A stretch of DNA of 64,000 bases from the NCBI RefSeq assembly GCF_013868415.1, contig NZ_JACEMT010000055.1, positions 124,001 through 188,000 of the forward strand, read 5' to 3'. The notes below the pieces were generated by a model. That model made no database searches. It had not been told where the DNA came from and saw only the letters and a list, made by a program, of their open reading frames with translations. Every line of letters starts with the position of its first letter. The stretch's first letter is position 1. A program made the position numbers and the translations under genes. This DNA comes from Marinobacterium marinum. Its GTDB lineage: Bacteria; Pseudomonadota; Gammaproteobacteria; Pseudomonadales; Balneatricaceae. Shown here in pieces: positions 36,115-45,977 of this stretch.

Positions 36115-38823
36115 ATGGCACTGCTGCACTATGAGAATTTGGTTGAGCACCGACCAGACATGTTGATGACTAAGGCCTTTTATGGCCTCAAAAGTCATAA
36201 TGACTACCTGACTCGTGTAATGAGCTACATGGTGAGCGACGAAGCCGTTCTGCGCCTGGCCGTTGAGCGCGGGTTTCTACCGGAGTCGCACCACCAGGAT
36301 GATGGCAAGAAAGCAAATAATTACAGCGGAGTGTGGGTTCAACTAACAGAGCCTGAGGACTTGCCAAACCTGCCTGAGAAAGTATTCGATGACTTTTTAA
36401 AAGATAATGTTAAATCGGTCTACGAGACTGGTCCGGCTGAGCCTGATACTCAAAGCAACAAACGCAAGGAACGACGTAAATTTTTCCGCGAGCGCGAAAT
36501 TCGTGTACTCAATCGCGATGTAGAGACAGAACAGTTATTACTTGAACGTATGCCAGTCGGCGAAATCCTGCTTCGCCCTAACACGTATACAGTTCAAAAG
36601 CAGTTGGAGGCGATTCGCAGGCTGCAGAATGCTCCCTCACCTGCTCACTTGCCCTTGTTACGCTTGCTTGAAGACACCTCCCATGCACGCTGGCCTGATC
36701 TTAATCCAGACTTTGAGACCAAGTTCTTTAAAACAGATTATGATATCGAGTCCTGGATAGAAACGACAGTTCCAGACCCCGATGGCTTGGAAAAAGGCCT
36801 TGAATGGAAGGTTCTAACTGACGCCACCAGGCCTGGTACGACGGAGCAACGCCTGTTTGTTGCAACAGCCCTCAACACACCGGACTTTTCCTTGCTTGAA
36901 GGTCCTCCTGGTTCAGGTAAGACAACCGCGATTTGTGAGCTTATCCTGCAACTGGTTCAGAAAGGTCAGCGTGTACTTCTTTGCGCATCCACCCATGTTG
37001 CTGTTGATAATGTCATAGAACGCCTGATGGAGGACGGTAGCCCGCATCGTCACCTAGTCATTCCAGTTCGTATTGGTGATGAGGCTAATGTATCCGAGAA
37101 GACTTGGTGTTGGCAGTTGGGTCAATTTGTAAAGACCGAATCCAAACGGATAAAAGCACACCTTGATAATCAGCACCCTCTAACTGAGTCACAATCGGCG
37201 CTGAAGCAGAACATTCAGAACGATAGCTCTTTGATTGAGCGGATGCTTCTTGATTCTGCCAACTTGGTCTGCGGAACCACGATAGGGTTGCTTCAGCATC
37301 CGGATATAAAGCAATCAAGAGGAGTAGGCAGCCCTCAGTTTGACATCATGATCATTGATGAGGCATCCAAAACCACATTTCATGAATTTTTGGTTCCTGC
37401 TCTTCATGCCAAACGCTGGATCTTGGTCGGTGATCCCAAGCAGCTTTCGCCGTATGTCGATGATGAAGACATGGCCATTAATTTAAAACCATGCCTTAAC
37501 AAAGAGGTTATCCGTAACGCATGTGTTGATGTTTTTTTGGCCAGTCAACGCTCTCCAAAGAAGCGGCGGACCGCGATTGTCGAGTTGGTCAGTCCTGATG
37601 ATACAGATGTATATGAAAAGCAGGCCGCTGCACACTCGGTTTCGCTTAAGCGTGTGCATCCCGAACCGACGACAGGTTATGCCTCTATCGTAATTGGAGA
37701 TCGCGAGAGCCTTCAGCGATGCGAAGATTATTTACCACTGGATAGCACTACGATCCGGTCAGCGAAGGACGAGTCATTTCTTCCTGTCGCAGAGCGGCGG
37801 GCTATCGCTTATGCCAGACGTAATGACCTGAAAATCGACGGAAGCCCTGCTTGGGAAAAGGAGGTCGCATGGCGGCAGGCGAGACTCTATGAACAGCGCT
37901 TCGCACCGGAAAAAGCTGACGCAGAAACGCGCAAGAATACAGTTGAAAAATTAACCCAGGATCTTGCGGCTTTGTTACCCGCGGAAGCGATTGAAGGCGT
38001 TAATCCTGCCGAGGTGAGGGACAGTATCGAGTCTGTTAGGCGGGTCGCACTACCTTCAGTGCTGGAGTGTCTTCGTTACGGCTTTGAACGCACCTCTCGA
38101 GATCGCAAGGGTTCAGCCTTGACGGATGGTTTACCTGACGACGTATTGGCAAAACGTCGCGTGTTGCTCTCATACCAGCACCGTATGCACCCGGAAATCG
38201 CCAGTTTCTCTCATTGCCATGTTTACAACGGAGAAGCCTTGTTTTCTCCCGATGGCATGGAGAAGAAGCGCTCCTGGGAGTATAAAGGCTATGCAACGAG
38301 GTCTGAATGGCTCGATGTAAAAGGAAAACCAGGTAAGGCAAATGCTAATAAAAAAGAAACCGAAGCGGTTTTGAGAGAGCTCAAACGCTTCGATCATTGG
38401 GCGAAAGATAGCCCTTGTATTGAGTCCTCCGAAACGGGAGAAAAGAAAGCAAGACCATGGGAAGTGGCTATCCTGTGCTTCTATCGTGGCCAGGAAAGAG
38501 AATTTCAGAGGTTGCTGCAAAAGTGGACGAACAACCAAAAGTCCAAACGACACTTCTATCGGGGCGGTAAACATAGCCCTTACCTGTCCATTCAGCTTTG
38601 TACCGTCGATCGATTTCAAGGTCATGAAGCTGATCTGGTGTTTCTGTCTTTTTCTAATAATTACGCCACATCGTTCTTGGAAAGCCCGAATCGCCTAAAC
38701 GTTGCACTGACACGAGCCCGCTATCAACTGGTCATTGTTGGTAATCGCCATGCATTAAAAAACTCGAATAGCCTGGTCGGAATCCTGGCTGGTGATAGCA
38801 TATGGAGTGTGAATGTTGAATAA
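36115..38823 (+). CDS. SF1 (UPF1/DNA2-like) helicase of a CARF/sigma54 operon
   Basis: 902 residues from the ATG at 36115 (GGGAGG, 5 bp); an upstream TTG at 36097 has no ribosome site. Helicase motifs: Walker A LLEGPPGSGKTTAICE, DEAS box IIDEASKTT, GDPKQLSPY, YQHRMHPEIASF, and VDRFQGHEADLVFLS with NVALTRARYQLVIVGN at the C terminus. A ~230-residue helical insertion separates motif III from motif IV. N-terminal ~240 residues are of unknown fold. Superfamily 1B enzymes translocate 5'-3' on RNA or DNA. Its end overlaps the next gene by 11 bp; first gene of the operon. Confidence 0.88.
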   Translation: MALLHYENLVEHRPDMLMTKAFYGLKSHNDYLTRVMSYMVSDEAVLRLAVERGFLPESHHQDDGKKANNYSGVWVQLTEPEDLPNLPEKVFDDFLKDNVKSVYETGPAEPDTQSNKRKERRKFFREREIRVLNRDVETEQLLLERMPVGEILLRPNTYTVQKQLEAIRRLQNAPSPAHLPLLRLLEDTSHARWPDLNPDFETKFFKTDYDIESWIETTVPDPDGLEKGLEWKVLTDATRPGTTEQRLFVATALNTPDFSLLEGPPGSGKTTAICELILQLVQKGQRVLLCASTHVAVDNVIERLMEDGSPHRHLVIPVRIGDEANVSEKTWCWQLGQFVKTESKRIKAHLDNQHPLTESQSALKQNIQNDSSLIERMLLDSANLVCGTTIGLLQHPDIKQSRGVGSPQFDIMIIDEASKTTFHEFLVPALHAKRWILVGDPKQLSPYVDDEDMAINLKPCLNKEVIRNACVDVFLASQRSPKKRRTAIVELVSPDDTDVYEKQAAAHSVSLKRVHPEPTTGYASIVIGDRESLQRCEDYLPLDSTTIRSAKDESFLPVAERRAIAYARRNDLKIDGSPAWEKEVAWRQARLYEQRFAPEKADAETRKNTVEKLTQDLAALLPAEAIEGVNPAEVRDSIESVRRVALPSVLECLRYGFERTSRDRKGSALTDGLPDDVLAKRRVLLSYQHRMHPEIASFSHCHVYNGEALFSPDGMEKKRSWEYKGYATRSEWLDVKGKPGKANANKKETEAVLRELKRFDHWAKDSPCIESSETGEKKARPWEVAILCFYRGQEREFQRLLQKWTNNQKSKRHFYRGGKHSPYLSIQLCTVDRFQGHEADLVFLSFSNNYATSFLESPNRLNVALTRARYQLVIVGNRHALKNSNSLVGILAGDSIWSVNVE

Positions 38824-40153
38824 GATAAACGACTTTTCTCAGCTCGGTAATTTGATTGATCAGGCTGAAAAGCCAGTTCCGGTGAAGGAAGCACAACCAG
38901 AGCCACATAGGCCTACCAAGCGAGCGAACAAAAAGAAACTGGAGCAGGCGAGGCAAAGGCCGACGAGTAAGCAAGCCGAGAAGCCTCAGACTCACGCTAT
39001 ACCCAGCAAAAGCTTATCGGCAACGTTCCAACTCAAGCGAACGGTGAACGTTTATTGTTGGAACGTTAAAGCCACTATTTCCAGGTCTGCTAAACGGGAC
39101 GACTTGATGCCGGTTTTAAAGCGCGCGTTAGAAAACGAGGGCACATACGCACAGGATATAGCCGGGCACCTATTGGGTGAAGAAGTTGGACGAGAAGTGG
39201 TTGGCCATCGCTTGCTGGAGATGTGTACGGGTCTCGGGCTACTAGAGATACAAGGCGAGAAAAAACGCCCTCGTTACTTCTTGAGTGAGGATGGCCAAAA
39301 AGCCTTGGACGCCGGCAGGGTAATGGTACCGGAAGAAGGAACCTGGACTATCTGGGCTTCAGACGACCAACTGTTGGAATACCCGATATTGAGAGTCAAA
39401 CCCTGCAGAGAAAGCTCTGCCTATGATGAGGTGATGGGGGATAAGAAGCAGGATACCAAAAAAAGAAGCGATAACTTCGAAACGATTCCGAAGTGGTTGG
39501 AGGCTAGTGTACACAAGCTTTCTCAACCTTCAGCAACAGGTAATGAGTTGATCCGACTGGACTCTATAGAACCTCGTATAGAGCGAACGGATCATGAGGC
39601 CCAGCTTGAAATTACCTGGTCGCCAGAGGCTCGTAATCTGCTTTTGAAAGGGAAAATTGCCGACTCTAAAGTGAACGCCACGCCAACGGCCCCTGCCGTA
39701 TCATTCGAAGAGGTGTGGAGAGAGTTACTTGAAGATGCTCACCTTTGGTCATCATGGGATCGAGATAAAAGCCGCCTCTTAGTTTCATTTTCGGAGACCA
39801 AGGGACAGGAGCGCGAGCCCATGCAACGACGACTGGAATTTGTGACGCCTCGCCTATCGATGTTCGGCTCATTTGACGCGACAAGTCGATTGATTTCGAT
39901 CTTCCCTGCCAGTCAAGCGGACGCCCAGTATTGGGCCGAGTGGATACTACAAAACAAGATCAATACTTATGCGACTGAGCCTGACTACTCAGCTTGGTGT
40001 GAACAGGCGACCCTGCCGCTTAATGAATATTCCGATGTTTTAAATCTTCCGACACGATCTGAGCTGGCAAGCCAGATATGGATGGGACGACACAATCAGA
40101 AAAACACATCGAAAACTTGGCACATCATGGCTGTTGAGGATTGGGGGATTTAA
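38813..40153 (+). CDS. Unknown protein with winged-helix segment, second gene of CARF operon
   Basis: 446 residues. The first ~60 are charged and disordered (RPTKRANKKKLEQARQRP). At ~110-175 a likely winged helix (LMPVLKRALENEG, VGHRLLEMCTGLGLLE, RPRYFLSEDGQKALDAG). The C-terminal half is alpha/beta and ends ...TWHIMAVEDWGI. No catalytic motif seen. Starts 11 bp inside the helicase gene and stops 2 bp before the PLD gene, so the three are translationally coupled. It may link the helicase and nuclease to their target. Confidence 0.75.
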   Translation: MLNKINDFSQLGNLIDQAEKPVPVKEAQPEPHRPTKRANKKKLEQARQRPTSKQAEKPQTHAIPSKSLSATFQLKRTVNVYCWNVKATISRSAKRDDLMPVLKRALENEGTYAQDIAGHLLGEEVGREVVGHRLLEMCTGLGLLEIQGEKKRPRYFLSEDGQKALDAGRVMVPEEGTWTIWASDDQLLEYPILRVKPCRESSAYDEVMGDKKQDTKKRSDNFETIPKWLEASVHKLSQPSATGNELIRLDSIEPRIERTDHEAQLEITWSPEARNLLLKGKIADSKVNATPTAPAVSFEEVWRELLEDAHLWSSWDRDKSRLLVSFSETKGQEREPMQRRLEFVTPRLSMFGSFDATSRLISIFPASQADAQYWAEWILQNKINTYATEPDYSAWCEQATLPLNEYSDVLNLPTRSELASQIWMGRHNQKNTSKTWHIMAVEDWGI

Positions 40154-40155
40154 GG

Positions 40156-41709
40156 ATGAGCACGCTGAATAATGAATTTATAAAGTCTTATTCGCAGACT
40201 ATCGATAACCGTGCTGAACCAGTACCTCCCCTTTGGGTACAACGTGAAAAGCAAAGGCCTAGCTCTCCAATTCGTAAGTCAGGCGCTCGGGTGCGAGACA
40301 CGCTGCTTTGCGATGAATCACTGGCAACCGACGTGATTAGGGTTATATCCGGAGCAAAGGAAATGCTGGTGTTATGCACTTTCTTGCTGGCGGACAATGA
40401 TGTTGAACAAGCAACACTAGAGGCGGAGGAGCGAGGTGTTCGGGTTTATTGCCTGATTGCAGCAGAGGCTCGCCTGGACCGAGAGGACCCTGAAGGGGAA
40501 TTCGACAAAAAGGTTCTGGCTCAACACAAGGCTATGCTTAAAAAACTGGCAGGTCGAGTTATGTTCCGGACCAGCTCAAGCTTCCACGCCAAAGTCGTGC
40601 TGGCGGATCCATTTACGTCCATTGCCAATGGCGTATTACTGACCGCCAATCTGACAACAGATGCCATGAAGCGCAATGAGGAATTGTTGCTTCAGCTGGA
40701 ACTGCAAGAAGTGAAGCAATTGGCAGGTTATTTGAAATGGGCCATTTGGGAAGCGGCTGAGCACGAATCGATTGAATCAGGTGAGTTCCGAGCAGTTAAG
40801 CCCCTGTCTCACATATCCGATCCGAAGATCGAGTTACCGGTTGTTGCCACAACAAGTTGTAGCCGCCAAATTGCCAACGAGGCATTGGCAATGATTGAAA
40901 GAGCCCAAGCTGAAATCCTGGTCAGCTGCTTCGGCTGGGACCTTGATCACCCAGTGGTACAAGCTCTGGCAAAAAAAGCGAAATCAGGTATCCCGGTCAC
41001 TGTTTTCGCGAGAATTCGGCCGGCATCAATGCCAGCGCTTGAGTTTTTAACTCAGTCTGGTGCCCGAATCTATGGATTCAAATGGCTGCACGCCAAAGCG
41101 TTGGTGGTCGACGGTCAGCAGGCGATGGTCATGTCTGCCAACCTACAGGAACATGGTCTGGATAAGGGATTCGAACTGGGTGTGATGTTTGATGATGTGC
41201 GCCTCGAAGAACTGAAGCATACCCTGGCTTACTGGCAGTCAGCAGCCAAGTGGGAATTAAAGACCGGGGGGACCGTTGGGGATGTGGTCGGACTAGTCCA
41301 AATCTGGGATGGGAAAGCATTCAGTGATGCAAATATTGAGTCCCAAATGCACCTGACCTTGAAAGATGTTGAAGCTTCGTCGGCTGAAACATTGACTGCG
41401 GCCATGCCGGAACTGCCATCCTCTGGAAAACTTCCCCATCTGGCGCATGAGCTCAAATGCCAATGGAACGTAGTTGCACCGAGCCTTGCCAAAGGCGCTA
41501 AGCCTAAACTAAGGAAATTTCCCGCAGAACAACTGTCTCAAGGGAAAGCAACACAGAAGCAATCCGAACCAAAGTCTGTTCCATATGATCCGCCAGCCTT
41601 TACCGAAGCGGGTGGTAGGGTTGTTGTGGCAATCAAATCGCCGCGGCAGTTAAGCTCAGCTATGCAATTAAAAGCTGAACTAAACGCATCCGCCATCGTG
41701 GTGGAGTAA
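40156..41709 (+). CDS. Double-HKD phospholipase-D superfamily protein
   Basis: 517 residues from the ATG at 40156, 2 bp after the preceding stop, with AAGG in between. Two complete HKD sites: FHAKVVLADPF with LLTANLT, and LHAKALVVDG with VMSANLQ. This is the bi-lobed arrangement of PLD nucleases such as the DrmC protein of DISARM; it could also be a phosphatidyl hydrolase. No signal peptide or membrane helix, so a nuclease acting in the cytosol is more likely. A basic C-terminal tail (~430-517) follows the second domain. Confidence 0.85.
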   Translation: MSTLNNEFIKSYSQTIDNRAEPVPPLWVQREKQRPSSPIRKSGARVRDTLLCDESLATDVIRVISGAKEMLVLCTFLLADNDVEQATLEAEERGVRVYCLIAAEARLDREDPEGEFDKKVLAQHKAMLKKLAGRVMFRTSSSFHAKVVLADPFTSIANGVLLTANLTTDAMKRNEELLLQLELQEVKQLAGYLKWAIWEAAEHESIESGEFRAVKPLSHISDPKIELPVVATTSCSRQIANEALAMIERAQAEILVSCFGWDLDHPVVQALAKKAKSGIPVTVFARIRPASMPALEFLTQSGARIYGFKWLHAKALVVDGQQAMVMSANLQEHGLDKGFELGVMFDDVRLEELKHTLAYWQSAAKWELKTGGTVGDVVGLVQIWDGKAFSDANIESQMHLTLKDVEASSAETLTAAMPELPSSGKLPHLAHELKCQWNVVAPSLAKGAKPKLRKFPAEQLSQGKATQKQSEPKSVPYDPPAFTEAGGRVVVAIKSPRQLSSAMQLKAELNASAIVVE

Positions 41710-41716
41710 CGCTGTT

Positions 41717-43150
41717 ATGGAGCTGAATGGACATATCCTTCTTTGCTGGCACGCTGAGCGTGCCGGCAAAGAAGTACTCGAAAATACACTCAAGAAGCTT
41801 GAAAAGAAGTTCCCGATCAAACAGGTGGTGTATCTAGTGCAGTCAAACAGCACTGCAGAGGTACCAGACTCTATGGGCTCTGCGACTATTCATTGTATTG
41901 GTGTTGATTTGGAGGACCCGACAGAGCATCAGGTTATATACCAACGAGTCCGGGACGACATTGTCCCTTTAGTCCAGCACTGCGAAAACCAACTCCACAT
42001 TAATATTTCACCCGGAACACCAGCGATGCACAGTGTGTGGCTGATGCTCTCGGCAGGTGGTGCATTCCCCGTAGGGACCCGACTGTGGTCATCCCAGTAC
42101 AATAAGAAAACCAATCGTACGAGTCTGAAACCTGTCGACTTTTCGATCACGACGTACCTGGCAGAAATTCGAGCCTCCAGGCAGATTGATCCTGAACTAG
42201 CTCATTATGAACCCGAGGCAAAATCGCCCGCTCGGCATGCCGCTCTCAAACGCCTGAAGCAGTACGCTGGATTAAACGGGCACCCATTATTGTTGCTGGG
42301 CGAGCGTGGAACGGGAAAAACCCGGCTTGTTGAAACCTTTTTGAGCACAATTAAACAACGGCAAGTCGTGGCCTTGGCCTGCGGTGGTTTAGACTCTACG
42401 GTGGCGGAAAGCCTGCTTTTCGGTCACGTGAAAGGTGCTTTTACGGGTGCAGAAAAGGAACGCGAAGGCCTTTTAGGGAAAGCCAAGGGTCAAATTTTGT
42501 TTCTGGATGAAGTGCAGGACTTGCCGCGGAACGTACAGCGGGAGCTGGTCAGGACACTGCAGGATCCTAAGCACCGGTATCGCCGCCTCGGTTCCGATGA
42601 AGAGAATACGTCCGACTTCGAGTTGGTGTGTGCCAGTAACCTGAACTTCGACGAACTCAGAAAAAAACTGTACCCGGACTTCTTGGATCGTATCGCACAC
42701 ATGACTGTTGAAATTCCGCCTTTACGCGATTGTCGAGACGATATACCGGACGACTGGCAACACGTCTGGACGGAGTCCCGCCGAACAGTCTCCACACCAG
42801 AGAAAGCTCCTTTATCCGCACCGCTTAAGGTCTTGCTGAAGGAGCATCCACTTGCTGGGAATATGCGTGACCTGCAGCGTTTGGCTGTTTTAATCATGGC
42901 CTGGCTCGGCGAAACAACAGAGAAGGAAGCAGTTGAAATTGCCATTGCTGAATGGCAGCGCTGGGATCGAATTGATAGCAGTGAATCTGATCTGGGAATG
43001 GGTAGCTGGAACAACCGGGTTCGACGGTTTCAGCACCGGCTCGCCATATGGGCGAAGCAACATTACGGCGACTGGAACTCTGCTGCAAAAGCATTGGAAT
43101 GTACGCCGAAAACCCTTTCCAGTCATGGAAAAAATACTGATCAATGTTGA
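41717..43150 (+). CDS. RtcR-like CARF-sensor sigma54 activator
   Basis: 477 residues. N-terminal ~150 residues form a CARF-like ligand domain: HILLCWHAERAGKEVL, then LHINISPGTPAMHSVWLMLSAG, the counterpart of IHITTGTHVAQICWFLLAEA in E. coli RtcR. Then a sigma54 AAA+ ATPase: Walker A LGERGTGKT, FGHVKGAFTGAEKEREG (GAFTGA contacts sigma54), Walker B ILFLDEVQDL, arginine-finger region DFLDRIAHM. The C terminus has a Fis-like HTH (GDWNSAAKALECTPKTL). RtcR binds RNA ends in E. coli; here the ligand is unknown. Last gene of the sigma54-promoter operon, so it would activate its own synthesis. Confidence 0.88.
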   Translation: MELNGHILLCWHAERAGKEVLENTLKKLEKKFPIKQVVYLVQSNSTAEVPDSMGSATIHCIGVDLEDPTEHQVIYQRVRDDIVPLVQHCENQLHINISPGTPAMHSVWLMLSAGGAFPVGTRLWSSQYNKKTNRTSLKPVDFSITTYLAEIRASRQIDPELAHYEPEAKSPARHAALKRLKQYAGLNGHPLLLLGERGTGKTRLVETFLSTIKQRQVVALACGGLDSTVAESLLFGHVKGAFTGAEKEREGLLGKAKGQILFLDEVQDLPRNVQRELVRTLQDPKHRYRRLGSDEENTSDFELVCASNLNFDELRKKLYPDFLDRIAHMTVEIPPLRDCRDDIPDDWQHVWTESRRTVSTPEKAPLSAPLKVLLKEHPLAGNMRDLQRLAVLIMAWLGETTEKEAVEIAIAEWQRWDRIDSSESDLGMGSWNNRVRRFQHRLAIWAKQHYGDWNSAAKALECTPKTLSSHGKNTDQC

Positions 43151-43191
43151 AGGAGATCTATCGATTGTTGAGAAATCGCCAGATACTTAAA

Positions 43192-43228
43192 GGTTGGATG
43201 TGAACCAACGACCTTCGGGTTATGAGCC
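43192..43228 (-). pseudogene. 3' fragment of initiator tRNA (fMet)
   Basis: On the minus strand the match starts at the anticodon loop (CTCATAACCCGAAGGTCGT) and runs through the T arm (GTTGG-TTCACAT-CCAAC, still paired), as in bacterial tRNA-fMet. The anticodon stem partner, D arm, 5' acceptor strand and CCA end are missing, so it is not functional. tRNA 3' halves are classic integrase attachment sites; it marks the right edge of the accessory block. Confidence 0.7.
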
Positions 43229-43318
43229 TCTCAGTCTGTGGCTAGTTCAGTTTATCAGTCCCGCTGGCAGAAGGGACACCGGCGACAGGGAGCTGCCGCC
43301 AGTGTGGTGGGGGCCTGA

Positions 43319-44725
43319 TCAGCTCAGGTTATAGAAGAACACTACCAGCACGGCGATCGGAGTGACGAACTTCAGGGTGTTGTGCCAGAGGCGGAAACTT
43401 CCGGCGGACAGTGACAGTTCGTTCTGCAGTGCCTGTTTCGACATGAACCAGCCGACCATGACGGCGACCAGAAGCCCGCCCAGCGGCAGCAGGATATTGG
43501 CAGTCAGATAATCAAGCAGGTCGAAAACGGTTTTGCCTTCGAAGGCGGCAAACATGCCCAGAGGCGCAACATCCGCCCACAGATTCAGCGACAGGATGGA
43601 GGCAATGCCCAGGAGCCAGCAGGTCAACCCAGCGACCAGGGTGCTGAGGGTACGGTTCATTCCTTTTTGTTCTTCCAGCCATTCGACAATGGGTTCCAGC
43701 AGTGAGATGCCGGAAGTCCAGGCCGCGAATACCAGCAGGACGAAGAACAGGGTGCCGAAGATGCTCCCCATCGGCATCTGGCCGAACGCCAGCGGCAGGG
43801 TCTGGAAGATCAGGCCGGGACCGGCGCCCGGTTCCAGCCCATTGGCAAATACGATCGGGAAAATGGCCAAGCCTGCCAGCAGGGCGACCCCGGTATCCAT
43901 GACGGACACCGTGATGGAAGCGCGGGTAATGGACACGTTTTTCGGCAGGTAGGATCCGTACGCCATCATAACGGCCATGCCCAGGCTCAGGGTGAAGAAG
44001 GCATGTCCCAGTGCTTCAAGGACACCGGACGTGGTCAATTTGGAGAAGTCCGGTTGGAACAGAAAGCTCAGCGCCGCGCTGAAGTGACCGGATGTCATGG
44101 CGTAGCCCACCATAACCAACAGCAGGATAAAAAGACTCGGCATCAGAATGCCGGTGGCGCGTTCCAGACCGGAGCGGACACCGCGTGCCACCACGGTCAT
44201 GACCAGCGCCATGAATAGACTGTGCCAGGCCAGCAGTGTAACGGGATCACTGAGCAGGCCGGAAAAAATGGCGCCTACGGTTTCAGCGGTCTGGCCGGTG
44301 AATTGGCCGGAGGCCGAGGTGCCGACATAGGACAGCGCCCAGCCTCCGATCACCGAGTAGAACGACAAAATCAGAAAGCCGGCCAGTATGCCGATGGCTC
44401 CGACCAGCTTCCACAGAGGATTGAGCCTGTCGCGTTCGGTGATCAGACGTAGGCTGTTAACCGGGCTGTGTCCGCCGCGTCGGCCAATCAGCACCTCCGC
44501 CATCATGATCGGAATGCCGACGACAGCGATACACAGCAGATACACCAGCACGAAGGCCCCGCCTCCGTTTTCGCCGGTGATGTAGGGGAATTTCCAGATA
44601 TTGCCCAGCCCCACGGCGGAGCCGGTGGCGGCCAGAATAAAGGCCAGACGTGATGACCAGAAACCGCGTTTGGCGGACGTATTGTCCTGAAGGCCGGTTG
44701 CGGTGGCGGAAGAAGAGTAGGACAT
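43319..44725 (-). CDS. Neurotransmitter:sodium symporter family transporter
   Basis: 468 residues, about 12 helices. SNF-family marks: RLAFILAATGSAVGLGNIWKFPYITGENGGGAFVLVYLL (helix 1, split by GNIWKFPY), and TLSLGMAVMMAYGSYL in helix 6. Relatives import amino acids with Na+. Next to leucine dehydrogenase and indolepyruvate oxidoreductase, so likely substrates are branched-chain or aromatic amino acids. Ribosome site GCAGGAGA is present. Confidence 0.9.
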   Translation of the reverse strand: MSYSSSATATGLQDNTSAKRGFWSSRLAFILAATGSAVGLGNIWKFPYITGENGGGAFVLVYLLCIAVVGIPIMMAEVLIGRRGGHSPVNSLRLITERDRLNPLWKLVGAIGILAGFLILSFYSVIGGWALSYVGTSASGQFTGQTAETVGAIFSGLLSDPVTLLAWHSLFMALVMTVVARGVRSGLERATGILMPSLFILLLVMVGYAMTSGHFSAALSFLFQPDFSKLTTSGVLEALGHAFFTLSLGMAVMMAYGSYLPKNVSITRASITVSVMDTGVALLAGLAIFPIVFANGLEPGAGPGLIFQTLPLAFGQMPMGSIFGTLFFVLLVFAAWTSGISLLEPIVEWLEEQKGMNRTLSTLVAGLTCWLLGIASILSLNLWADVAPLGMFAAFEGKTVFDLLDYLTANILLPLGGLLVAVMVGWFMSKQALQNELSLSAGSFRLWHNTLKFVTPIAVLVVFFYNLS

Positions 44726-44764
44726 GACTGTCTCCTGCTTGGATTTTTTGTTGTCGGGGGACAG

Positions 44765-44789
44765 GAGCCGACCGGGGTCGGCTCGTTTT
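44765..44789 (+). terminator. Hairpin between leucine dehydrogenase and the symporter
   Basis: GAGCCGACC / GGTCGGCTC stem followed on the plus strand by GTTTTT. The flanking genes are on the minus strand, where no T-run follows, so its role is uncertain. Confidence 0.45.
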
Positions 44790-44808
44790 TCAGGGTGTAT
44801 GGGGACGG

Positions 44809-45900
44809 CTAGCTGACTTGAGCCAGAGTACTGTCCTGCGGTGTGGCGGCAGGCTTGAAACGTTCTTCGGCCAGCTCATTGGCAATGACGCCGGTTGGGC
44901 GGCCATCGCGATCGGAGCGGGTGAAAATTTCGCTCAGGGTGGCGTCGATACTGTCGACATGAGCACGGACTCGGTCCGGCTCATAGTCGGTGCGACTGTG
45001 GAATACATCAATGATGCCTCCGGCATTGAGGACAAAATCGGGGGCATAAAGGATGCCGTGTTGCATCAGCAAGGCGTCATGGTCAGGGCGTTCCAGCTGG
45101 TTGTTGGCGGCACCGGCGACCACTTTGGCTTGCAGTTTGGGAATGCTGGTGTCGTTGAGTACGGCGCCCAGCGCGCAGGGTGCCACTACATCGACCGGCA
45201 GCGTCAGAATGTCGTCGGCACTGACGGGGGTGGCACCGAATTCCTGGACCGCACGGTCCATCTGGTCCTGATGGATGTCGTAAACCCAGAGTTTGGCACC
45301 GGCTTCATGCAGGTGCCGGGCCAGACGATAGCCCACGTTGCCGATGCCCTGCACGGCCACTGTCAGACCGGCCAGGTCGTTGCGACCGAGCTTGTGCCGC
45401 ACGGCGGCTTTCAGACCTACGAACACGCCATAGGCGGTGACGGGGGAGGGATCGCCGTTGCTGGGGCGGCCGTCAAAGCCGGGATGCTCCGAGGTGCCTG
45501 CAACCTGTGTGGTGTGGCGGCCCATGATCTGCAGATCGACTACACTGGTGCCGGAGTCTTCAGCGGCAATATAGCGGCCGCCCAGTTGTTCCAGGCAGCG
45601 TCCCATGGCCTCCATCAGCGCTTCGGTCTTGTGCTGGCGCGGGTCGCCGATGATCACCGACTTGCCGCCACCCAGATCCAAGTTGGCCAGTGCCGACTTG
45701 TAGGTCATGCCTCTGGACAGGCGTAATACATCGCGCAGCGCTTCTTCGTCACTGGCGTAGGGGAACATGCGGCAGCCGCCCAGCGCGGGGCCACGGGAGC
45801 TGTTATGGATAGCGACGATCGCCTTGAGACCCGTCTTGGGATCAGTGAAAAAGCAGACTTGTTCGTGGTTATCGAATTCGGGATGTGAAAATACATTCAT
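44809..45900 (-). CDS. Leucine (Glu/Leu/Phe/Val) dehydrogenase
   Basis: 363 residues. NAD-dependent oxidative deamination of branched-chain amino acids. LGGCRMFPY and the catalytic-lysine segment [20 protein letters not shown]; Rossmann motif [24 protein letters not shown]. Length is that of bacterial leucine dehydrogenases. It lies 77 bp downstream of the indolepyruvate oxidoreductase gene and 83 bp upstream of the symporter, in one direction. Confidence 0.93.
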   Translation of the reverse strand: MNVFSHPEFDNHEQVCFFTDPKTGLKAIVAIHNSSRGPALGGCRMFPYASDEEALRDVLRLSRGMTYKSALANLDLGGGKSVIIGDPRQHKTEALMEAMGRCLEQLGGRYIAAEDSGTSVVDLQIMGRHTTQVAGTSEHPGFDGRPSNGDPSPVTAYGVFVGLKAAVRHKLGRNDLAGLTVAVQGIGNVGYRLARHLHEAGAKLWVYDIHQDQMDRAVQEFGATPVSADDILTLPVDVVAPCALGAVLNDTSIPKLQAKVVAGAANNQLERPDHDALLMQHGILYAPDFVLNAGGIIDVFHSRTDYEPDRVRAHVDSIDATLSEIFTRSDRDGRPTGVIANELAEERFKPAATPQDSTLAQVS

Positions 45901-45977
45901 GTTTGGTGCCTTCCAAAATGAGCTGCCGGGATGCGCCGCGCAGGCGCACCCTCGGGCTTGAACGAGTTGTGAATGTG

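Noticed and set aside
43150-43260. Complete tRNA gene
   Set aside because: Only the anticodon-loop-to-T-arm half is present; D arm, 5' acceptor strand and CCA are missing.
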